Source: Sphagnum compactum
Taxonomy: Eukaryota > Bryophyta > Sphagnopsida > Sphagnales
DNA: 64,000 nucleotides
Assembly: GCA_965153455.1 (NCBI GenBank)
Contig: OZ234495.1
Location: 18,224,875 to 18,288,874, forward strand
Reading direction: 5' to 3'
Below the pieces are notes generated by a model that saw nothing but the letters and a program-made list of their open reading frames with translations, did no database searches and was not told the DNA's origin. The translations under genes and the position numbers were made by a program. This document shows positions 50,033 to 59,271 of this stretch, piece after piece (the stretch's first letter is position 1; each line of letters opens with the position of its first letter).

Positions 50033-51719
50033 CATTCACTTGGATGTGAGATTCAACCACTTAGAACCACCTAGGGTATCGGAGGTCCCAATCTTTATAC
50101 CACCGGTCCTTGTTTTTTGAACCCATGGGGGAGTATAATTTATTTTATTTTTTTCCTTTTTCAAGAACTGGGCTGATTCTCCTAAAGTCTTGTAAGAACT
50201 GGCCCTAGTGGGGCTGTGAAAAAGGTGAGAACCGCCCACCACAGGTAAGTGTACACTACACAAAACCACATACAAATTTACACCTACATTCCTTCAAGTT
50301 CCAAGAAGAGTCAAGATCTAATCCCCTGTGACTTTTAAGAAAGTAAACAGCGCGATGGAAGCGGCCTTCTGACGCGATGCAGCCCAGTTGTCTATGTACC
50401 ACTCACGTAAATTGAAACATACTACCTGAATGATAGAGTTTTTGAGGCTTTTGGAAAATTGTATTAAAATTGGAATTTAATAGCAATTGAAAAACACTAC
50501 CTGTATGGTAGAGTTTGTTGATGCAATTCCGTCAAGGGAATGTCCATGTGCCCTATCGTTACTCGCTGGTTTCCGGTTCCAAAAAAGAGAGAACCACAAC
50601 CTCCCAAATTCCATCCTGTCAGTCCCCAGTCTGTTTGCGATTCCAGTACTTCTTCGTTGCAATCAAGTTTACGAGTTCTGACTTGACCAGTGGTTCCCAA
50701 ATATCATAGAACTCAAAGAACTGGGTCAAAGAGCCTACCATAAACTGTGGGTTCATTACTTGGTTATTTCATGAGAACCATCAGTTCTTTGAAACTGAGA
50801 CATTTGGGATTCAATTTCTACATGCTGGTGGCAGTGCTTTTTTCTCAACGTTTTGTGTAGGGTAAAGCACCAGGGTGGGGGCTAGTGCCAAAGTGCGGGG
50901 TCTAGGACAAGGAGCCCGTGATAGCCAAGCCCAGGTACAGGCCCTCGACCTTAGGCTAGTCCTGGTATCATGGGTCTTCTTTTCTGGTGTTCGGTACTTC
51001 AAAAAACTTTCATACCAATCTGCTACAGGTACCAGATCCAAGACTATTTTTTGGCTTGTATATGGCAGGTGCATAACTGGGCTTGAGACTGGTATAAAAC
51101 TGGTATCAGGCTGCTATTACCTGGAGTACCTACCACACTGGTAGTGGTATGAGGCTGGTACTCTCTCAGCTCTTACCCGACTGGTAGGGTCCTTGCTACC
51201 AGTCTTGATACCCGGCACAGCCCAAGATACCAGACCAACCTTGATTTGAACCAACTTGCAACTCTTTGACAGGCGTCTGAATTTGGCAACTTCTGAATTT
51301 CATAGCAGTGTGTCCCCAGGTTGATGATTCAATCATAAAAACATACTATCTACCACCAGCTTCAGACGTCAGCAGTCGAGTCCTCACAGAAGAGAAGCCA
51401 GCAATAAACCCTTAAAAATCATAAAATTTTACTTTCAGGATACACAGTTTGAACAGTGTGGTTAGAAAACCACGCAATCAACAAGATCCCAGATGGACAA
51501 GATCATGCTTACCCACTTGGGGATCCTAAATGTAGACTGGAATTTACCAAATTCCAAGAGCACCCACCACCTGCCCGCTACTAGAGTACCAGGTCCTGGT
51601 ACTACATGCTACAATAATCTCTGTGAAATTGACACAGTATCTGATTCAGTTTTTGCACTAACAAGTAGTTCTTCGAGATTATCAACCGGTCCAAAGACTT
51701 ATGTGGTACCCCAAAAAAA
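50033..51719. repeat. ASR-C 3' flank (inverted match to B)
   Basis: Reverse complement of the B 3' flank, including the CTGGTAT/ATACCAG words (about 50930-51240) and the dispersed repeat (about 50854-50950). It differs by small indels and has an insertion of about 60 bp near 50340-50400 relative to B. Confidence 0.7.
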
Positions 51720-52811
51720 TTAATGACGATGCTGATGGTCATGCTTCTGATGATGCCTCTCATGCTTCACAGCTTTGTGCATTTTGTGAGACTCGTGATG
51801 CTCATATAGGGCATACCCACCAAGTCCCAGAGTTGCTGCCTCAGCAGCTTGTGCTTCCATGTGATGTCTCTGAGCATTTGCAGGATCCACTTTCTCTTGA
51901 TGTTTTTCGTGCTGTTGCAAAACAAAAGAAAGAGAAGACCAGTAATCTGTCAGAAACTATTGATCAATAAACTGAGAAGACCACCATACAAAATTCTTGA
52001 CCTAATTAGGGTCTGTTTCCATTAGGCTGCTGTGATCACAAGCAAACACAGCAGCCTAATGGAAAGTCACCAACATAGGGCCTTCATTCTTGCTGTTAAG
52101 ACAGACTGATTTGCATTGGAAAGCTGCAAATGCATTATGTAAATATGTAATTAATCATGTTAGGAAGTCTGGGAACTCATGTTCATATGAAAAAAGGAGA
52201 GATGTGAGTGTTTGGCGAATCAGAGTTTAATTCCCAGCTCTCACAGCTCCTGCAATTGCTTAATGTTTGACCGGTAGTGCTGGGAGACGGCTGTGAGCAC
52301 AACTAGTTCAAAAAACATAATGAAAAGCTGCTGTGATCACAAAATCTGTGCTCACAGCAGCCTAATGGAAAGATGCTCTTAGTCTACAGTTACTTAGTAT
52401 TTTCAAAGGAACAGAGTACTACACTCCTGGAAACAAGAGGATGTGCCATTGGGCCGTGAACCCTTTTGTCAATGAGAAGAAGAATTGCAGATCAAGAGTA
52501 AAGGATGATAAACTCACAGCAGCAAAAACCGCAGCTCCCAATGCTCCCATTTCAGCCCTATGTTCATGCTGTTTATGCCTGTGCTCTTCCGCCTGCAGAT
52601 TCTGATACTGCTGATCTGGGTACATTCCCGGAGCACCACCCAACCCTTGAACTGGCTGCATCATCATCTGTGGATTTCCGCCATAGTACGGCCCTGGGGC
52701 CGGGTAGTAAGTGCCGGCTGGGGGTGCAGCTCCATAGCCAGGCGCGAGAGGGTAGTAAGCTGGAGCACCAGCACCTTGTCCTTGATGACGAAGGTTATGA
52801 AGGCGCGACAT
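51720..52811 (-). CDS. ASR protein (ABA/WDS domain), copy C
   Basis: Exons 52811-52518 and 51911-51720 join in phase 0 (GT-AG) to 161 aa. The N-terminal extension (PLAPGYGAAPPAGTYYPAPG, YGGNPQMMM) and ABA/WDS domain (MEAQAAEAATLGLGGYALYE) are complete. Distinctive changes are GTYY for GPYY, AVFAA (shared with B), ESHK for EAHK and AVKH for AEKH. B and C share DPANAQ and the HDHQHRH tail, so they are each other's closest relatives in the coding part. Intact. The shared MITE occupies most of the intron. Confidence 0.9.
52009..52378. mobile_element. PIF/Harbinger-like MITE in ASR-C intron, 370 bp
   Basis: Flanked by TTA (52006-52008 and 52379-52381). The termini and the CTGCTGTGATCACAG-type palindromes match the MITEs in copies A, B and D, in the orientation expected from the inverted gene. 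Confidence 0.75.
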
Positions 52812-52949
52812 CCTCGATGATCAAGATTTATGCTCTCTAGAATCACAAGTAGTTTTGCTGAATATTCTCGTCTCCTCTCTTCTCTTCGCTCGATCTTTCA
52901 ATCAGTCAGTCTCCGTCGGAAAAAAACCGCCGAGCACCCAATCCCTTGT

Positions 52950-52985
<36 letters not shown>

Positions 52986-54196
52986 AAACAACAAGGAGAC
53001 AAATCCTTGCCCCCGAGTGTAAGTAGGTCAAATTCTCCAAACTCGACCCCCTTTGAAAATTTGGCTAATTCCACTTGTGGATGAATCGGCAACCTCGAAG
53101 ACTGGAATCAAATCAGAAAGCTGAGCTTGAGTGATTAGATAATGATGAACTAGATGTAAAATCAACCAATTTATAGTGCTTGGTGATGTGAAATGCTGTA
53201 GTCTCCAAGGGAATGTCCGCAGAGGTTGTGCAACCAAGGGTGTGAGGTCGATCACGTCGGATACGCGCGACATGGACGTAGGTAACGCAGAAGCAGCACC
53301 AACACCTCCACCGCAACTTCCTACACAACACGCTTCCAACTTCCAAGTTCCGGTCTTTGTTTCCTTTTTGAAATTTGTGAGGTCGGTGGGTTGGGCATCA
53401 TTCACAAGAGGATTTAGGCCAAAGTTGGTTGCAGGTCAGAGAGGAAAGTTAAAAAGTATAAGAATCCTGCTACATTCTGGCGACATGTTAAAACGAATTG
53501 CCAACATATGGCGATCTCTCAAAAAATCCCCATAATGTGGCGACTTTGAGACTTTGTATGGCTTTTTTTTTCCTTTTTTTCCCGCTAGGGTGAGAAAATT
53601 AGCCAAAAAAAGCACACGGAACTTCCAATGTTGACGTTATCGTTCCATGTCCCTTGCAGTCGCACGTACCCAAGAGCTAAGTATCATCTGTGTGTGCGGC
53701 GGGTATATATGCGAGTCCATAGAGTAAATGTTTCTGTTCTCTCTAAATGTTAAGTTACATGGGTGGGTAAAGAAGTGTTTGTTGGCTTTGTCCTGCGGAG
53801 ACATTGTGGGAACACCTTTAGAGCGGGTAAAGGGCCGGAGAATTAAAAGTAGGCTGAATGGATAAGTTTAGGCGTCAGGTCTTTTTTATATGAAAGTTGC
53901 ACGAGGAGAGCACATGGGTTTAAATACTTCAATTTTTTTTGTCTCTGAAAGGTGTTTTTTTAGATGTGGGGGTTATAGTGAGCTTGAAAATAAAAGGAGT
54001 TTTATTAAGTGGTACTGGAAGGGGTAAGGAGTTTTTTTTTTTTCAAGTAGTTATTTCTTGGGTGGGGTTCGGTGGTTCGGGAAAAAGGGGGGTTTTCCCT
54101 TTTTTTCCTTTTATTTCCTTTTCTTATAATATGGTGACTTAACAAGAATATTTTTTCAAGAAAATATTTTTAAAATATAAATATCATTTTTTGGGG
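52812..54196 (-). promoter_or_regulatory. ASR-C promoter, leader and upstream arm
   Basis: TATAAATT (minus; 53168-53176) lies 365 bp upstream of the ATG. CACGT at 53253-53257 (ACGTG on the minus strand) is kept. The leader (CT)n at 52951-52985 is shorter than in A and B. Upstream, 53.78-54.2 kb is shared only with D. Confidence 0.55.
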
Positions 54197-54704
54197 CATA
54201 TCATTGAAAAGCTCTCGACGAGAGTTACAACTTTGTTTTAGACCTCATTTTAATCGAAAGTCTGCAGAAAAAATTATGGTCCTTAAAAGTTGTAAGAGTC
54301 CCAATTTCAAAATTTTTGGGACTCTCAATATGGGAGTCTCAAAACAACATGACATTTGGGTGTAGACCCTATGGTCGGGCACAAAGAATATTATAAAGGG
54401 GGAAGGTTGTGGTTTCCTCCAAATTCGGGTCGTGATGAATTTTGAAAGTTCGTGTATGTTCGTGGCTTGTTTGTGCATGAAAAATGCTCCAACCATGCAC
54501 TAACCAACTTATTGTTTGGTTTGTGCAGGTTCGTGTGAATAATTAACTCGCTTGTCATTCGTCCTAGTCCCCATCTCGGAACTATAACACGCCCCTTTAC
54601 TCTCGAAGTGTTGCGAGCTAAGGAACGTACCCAACTCTTTCTTTTTCGTTGTTTTCCACTTTTGGACTCGCATTTGAGTCTTTCAAGGAGTGTGAGGGTG
54701 CGTC
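54197..54704 (+). repeat. dispersed 0.5 kb repeat, copy 2
   Basis: Matches 48024-48522 in the same orientation with moderate divergence (shared blocks: ACAACTTTGTTTTAGACCT, GCACTAACCAACTT, GTGTGAATAATT). It ends directly against the unidentified fragment at 54706. Confidence 0.65.
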
Positions 54705-54705
54705 A

Positions 54706-55414
54706 TTAACCTCCATTGTATGCTTCAAGAAGTTGTTCATACTCTATTTTGAAATGGTTGCAAAGAATAAGAACATTTTGGTCAAATTCACCTTCTCTAT
54801 CTATAATCAATAATTGATTTTCCCTTTTGTTATTATTTTTTCCCTTTACACCAACAATGATGAAAATAATGGTAACAATGCTCCAACTTTGAAGGGAACT
54901 TTTAATTTCATTAATGGAATCCATGAAATAAAATATGGGAACTAATTTGAGTTCAAAAGCAATATTTGGTGACACAATGGCCATTGATTCAATTGTATTG
55001 ACAATGTCCATGTTGCCTTTCTCAAAACCCCTTTTGAACTTTGACTCAATGTTGAAATTTTTGACCTTTGCAAACATGCATTTTTGTAAATACTAGGCAT
55101 ATCTATATGAGGTGATTTGACCCTGCGAATGATTGTGGCCAAAGCTGCCCTATCCTATAAATCATAATACAAATATGCATAGTCTGGATCTTCCATGTTT
55201 CTATTGTAATTTGATCAAAGGCGCCATGCCTATTGAACACTTTTGCCTCAAACACATTTCTAACGTCAAAATACAAATCATCCACAACAACAATTAATTG
55301 AACTTCTTTCATTGGAATAACAACCATTATGAAAAAATAAATTAAAAAATTATTGAAATGAATTTGACAACAAACAAATAAAGTAGCAAAGAAAATGAGA
55401 TTGAGCAGACACAC
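54706..55414 (-). pseudogene. unidentified coding-like fragment, C/D spacer copy
   Basis: A second copy of the 35649-36264 segment. The longest frame (55077-54706, 123 aa) reads KVKNFNIESKFKRGFEKGN and later FIIVGVKGKNNNKRENQLLI and EYEQLLEAYNGG. An upstream frame (VVVDDLYFDVRNVFEAKVFN) is displaced. Both copies have frame breaks at different places, so an original longer frame is plausible. No family is recognised. At 55320-55324 it shows ACAAC once, followed by CATTATG, which is the uninterrupted form of the retrotransposon target. Confidence 0.45.
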
Positions 55415-56051
55415 ATTTGAAAAAACTAAAACTTACAAAAAAATATCAATACAAAATGAAAGTTTAAGTCAAACACAATGTTCGTGCTAGTTAGAAAGAA
55501 ATATAACAAATATACAATGTAATATTTAGTATGGGACAAAAAAAATTGACTAAAATCTTAAACCTAACCTAAACCTTTTATTGATGTTTTTTTACTTTAA
55601 TTAATTTTGACTACGTGGTTGATCGCAACTTAACAATACGAAATCATATTCACGGTTCAACAACTCAATTATGGTCTAATAATAAACAAGGTATCCTACG
55701 ATTTTTAATTATGCAAATCATGAGTACACTAGAACCCTAATTGTCTCAACTCGAATTTAAGATACAACACTTTAACCCTAAACTTATTTAAACCATTTTT
55801 TCATTTTCATTTCAATATATGTCTATTTGGTAAACATATAAATATAAATATACATGTGTATTAGTAAGCATCAACTTTAGGTCACTTGCATGAAAATTTT
55901 GGTCACACGAAAAGTTGAAATTGAATTGTTTTTCAATTTCTGATTAAATGTATTCAATGTTTAATTTCAAACAAGATTTTACTTATTTTTTAAAAATAAT
56001 TTGAAATTGAAATTTTTGTGTTGAAATTTTGCCATGTTTAGTGCCCCCGAA
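55415..56051. other. AT-rich centre between C and D
   Basis: No ORF, RNA gene or repeat is supported. Similarity to the C arm begins at 56052. Confidence 0.4.
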
Positions 56052-57407
56052 AAATGACATTTATTTTAAAATATTTTCTTGGGAAAATATCCTTGTTAAG
56101 TCACCATATTATGGGAAAAGAAAAAAAAAAGGAGAAAAAGAGAATATCCCCCTTTTTCCCCAACCACCCAACCCCACCCAAGAAATAACTCTTTGAAAAA
56201 AAAAAAACTCCTTACCCCTCCCAATACCACTTAATAAAACTCCTTTATTTTCAAGTTCACTAAGACCCCCACATCTAAAAAAACCCCTTAAGAGACGAAA
56301 GAAATTCAAGTATTTAAACCAGTGTGGTCTCCTAACCCAATTCCAAAAAAAAAAACTGGCACTAAACTTATTCATTCAGCCTACTTTTGATTCTTCGGCC
56401 CCTATACCCGCTCAAAAGGTGTTCCCACAATGTCTCTGGAGGACAGAGCCAACAAACACATCTTTAACCGCCCATGTAACTTAACTTTTACAAAAAACAA
56501 AAACATTTACTCTACGGACTGGCACATATACCCGCTGCGCACTTAGAAGATTCTTAACTCTTACCCGCCAGGGTAGGTACGGTTAGAAGGGACATGGAAC
56601 CATAACGTCAACATTGGAAGTTCAGAGTTGCTGTGTTTTCGGCTAATTTTCGCATCATGCCGGAAAAAAGAAAAGAAAAAGAGCCATACAAATGATCAAA
56701 GTCGCCCCATATTATGAGGTTTTTTTTTGAAATCGCCATATGTTGACAATACGTTCTAGCATGTCGCCAAAAATGTAGCACCATTCTTAAACTTTTTTAC
56801 TTTCCTCTCTGACCTATAGCCAAATCTGGCTAAACCTCTTGTGAATGATGCCCAACCCACCGACCTCACAAATTTCGAAAAGTAAAAAAAGGACCGGAAC
56901 TTGGAAGTTGGAAGCCTGTTGTGTAGGGAGTTGCGGTGGAGGTGTTTGTGTTGCTTCTGCGTTACCTACGTCCGTGTTGCGCGTATCCGAAGTGATCGAC
57001 CTCACTCCCGTGGCTGCACAACTTCTGCGGACATTCCCGTGGAGACTACAACATTTCACATAAGCAAACACTATAAATTGGTTGATTTCACAGCTATTCA
57101 TCATCATCAAGTCACTCAAGCTCAGCTTTCGGATTTGGTTCCAGTCTTCGAGATTGCCGATTCATCCACAAGAGGAAGTAGCCAAATTTTCAAAGGGGGT
57201 CGAGTTTGGAGAATTTGACCTACTTACACTCGGGGGCAAGGATTTGTCTCGTTGTTTCTGTGAGAGAGATAGAGAGAGAGAGAACAAGGGATTGGGTGCT
57301 TGGCGCTTTTTTTTTGAAGGAGACTGACTGGCTGAAAGATCGAGCGAAGAGAAGAGAGGAGAGGAGAATACTTGTGTTTCTAGGAGCATAAATCTTGAGT
57401 ATCGAGG
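56052..57407 (+). promoter_or_regulatory. ASR-D promoter, leader and upstream arm
   Basis: CTATAAATT (57071-57079) lies 337 bp before the ATG. The ACGTG present in A, B and C is changed to AAGTG here (TCCGAAGTGATCGAC, near 56988). The leader GA repeat is reduced to an interrupted run of about 20 bp at 57262-57283. Confidence 0.55.
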
Positions 57408-58484
57408 ATGTCGCGCCTTCATAACCTTCGTCATCAAGGACAAGGTGCTGGTGCTCCAGCTTACTACCCTCTCGCGCCTGGCTATGGAGCTGCACCCCCA
57501 GCCGGCCCTTACTACCCGGCCCCAGGGCCGTACTATGGCGGAAATCCACAGATGATGATGCAGCCGGTTCAAGGGTTAGGTGGTGCTCCGGGAATGTACC
57601 CAGATCAACAGTATCAGAATCTGCAGGGGGAAGAGCACAGACACAAACAGCATGAACATAGGGCCGAAATGGGAGCTTTGGGAACTGCGGCTTTTGCTGC
57701 TGTGAGTCTATCATCCTTACTACTGATCTACAATTCTTCTCCTCATTGACAAAAAGGTTCACGGTTGCATGGCACATTCCCTTGTTTCCAGGAGTGTAGT
57801 ACTCTGGTCCTTTGAAAGCACTAACGTAGACTAAGGGCGTCTGTCCATCAGGCTGCTGTGATCACAGCAGCTTTCCATTATGTTTTTTGAACTAGTTGTG
57901 CTCACAGCCATCTCCTAGAGCTACCGGTCAAGCATCGACCAACTGCAGGAGCTGCGGGAGCTGGGAGTCTAACTCTGATTCACCCATACAGTGACATCTC
58001 AGCTCCTTTTTTCATGAGTTCCAAGACTTCCTAACATGATTAATTACTTATTTTCAGTTCATTTGCGCCTCTCCAATGGAGATTGACTGTCCTAATAGCA
58101 AGAAACAAGGCACTATGTCAGCAACTTTCCATTCGGCTGCTGTGATCACAGCACACTGTGTGTAACTCTGATCACAGCAGCTTAATTGAAAGAGACCCTA
58201 ATTAAGTCAAGAATTTTGTGTGGTCTTCTTCTCAGTCGATTGATCAATAGTTTCTGACAGCTTACTGGCCATTTCCCTTGTTTTTGCAACAGTACGAAAA
58301 ACGTGAAGAGAAAGTGGATCCTGAGCATGCTCAGAGACATCACATGGAAGCACAAGCTGCTGAGGCAGCAACTCTGGGACTTGGTGGGTATGCCCTATAT
58401 GAGCATCACGAGGCTCACAAAATGCACAAAGCTGAGAAGCATGAGAGGCATCATCAGAAGCATGACCATCATCATCGTCATTAA
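57408..58484 (+). CDS. ASR protein (ABA/WDS domain), copy D
   Basis: Exons 57408-57701 and 58293-58484 join in phase 0 (GT-AG) to 161 aa. The protein keeps what appear to be the majority residues of the family: PLAPGYGAAPPAGPYYPAPG, GGNPQMMM, then the ABA/WDS blocks EEHRHKQHEHRAEMGALG, DPEHAQRHHMEAQAAEAA and ALYEHHEAHKMHKAEKH and the tail HHQKHDHHHRH. DPEHA is also the usual ASR-family text at this spot. The start is the first ATG after the conserved leader, with context GAGGATGTCG. Intact; intron with MITE; facing away from copy C. Confidence 0.9.
57835..58198. mobile_element. PIF/Harbinger-like MITE in ASR-D intron, 364 bp
   Basis: TAA at 57832-57834 and 58199-58201. The left terminus has drifted (GGGCGTCTGTCCATCAGG); the right keeps GAAAGAGACCC. 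The internal CTGCTGTGATCACAGCAG palindrome is present. Confidence 0.72.
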
Positions 58485-59271
58485 TTTTTTTGGGGTACCA
58501 CATAAGTCTTTGGACCAGTTGATAATCTCGAAGAACTACTTGTTAGTGGAAAAACTGAGTCAGATACTGTGTCAATTTCACAGAATATATTGTAGCATGT
58601 ACCAGGACCTGGTACTCTAGTAGCGGGCAGGTGGTGGGTGCTCTTGGAATTTAGTAAATTGCAGTCTACATTTAGGATCCTCAAGTGAGTAGCATGATCT
58701 TGTCCATATGTGATCTTGTTGATTGTGTGGTTTTCTAACCACACTGTTCAAACTGTGTATCCTGAAAGTAAAATTTTTCGATTTTTAAGGGTTTATTGCT
58801 GGCTTCTCTTCTGTGAGGACTCGACTGCTGACGTCTGAAGCTGCTGGTAGATAGTATGTTTTTATGATTGAATTGTCAACCTGGGGACACACTGCTATGA
58901 AATTCAGAAGTTGCCAAATTCAGACGCCTGTCAAAGAGTTGCAAGTTGGTTCAAATCAAGGTTGGTCTGGTATAGTGGGCTGTGCCGGGTATCAAGACTG
59001 GTAGCAAGGACCCTACCAGTCTGGTAAGAGCTGAGAGAATACCAGCCTCATACCACTCTACCAGTCTGGTAGGTACTCCAGGTAATACCAGCCTCATACC
59101 AGTTTTATACCAGTCTCAAGAGCAGTTATGCACCTGCCATATACCAGCCGAAAAATACTCTTGGACGTGATATCTGAAGCAGATTGGTATGAAAGTTTTT
59201 TAAAGTACCCAATACCAGAAAAGAAGACCCATGATACCAGGACTAGCCTAAGGTCGGGGACATTCCCAAAA
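58485..59271. repeat. ASR-D 3' flank, ending abruptly
   Basis: Matches the first part of the B 3' flank, including the TACCAGTCTGGTA words (58965-59250), up to GGACATTCCCAAAATC at 59271. There B continues into the dispersed 100-bp repeat, but D switches to unrelated AT-rich DNA. Confidence 0.7.

Larger units (their letters stand above)
44042..59271. repeat. inverted ASR segment array B(+), C(-), D(+)
   Basis: Three long homologous segments alternate in orientation: B, 44042-47972 (+); C, 50033-54196 (-); D, 56052-59271 (+). B and C face tail-to-tail around a 2.06 kb centre, and C and D head-to-head around a 1.86 kb centre. The limits were set by reading where similarity stops. C/D homology continues about 0.4 kb further upstream of the gene than B/C does, through the GGGGTAAGGAG stretch at 53.9-54.2 and 56.05-56.35 kb. 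D ends sharply at 59271, while B and C continue about 0.9 kb further downstream of the gene. Confidence 0.82.
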
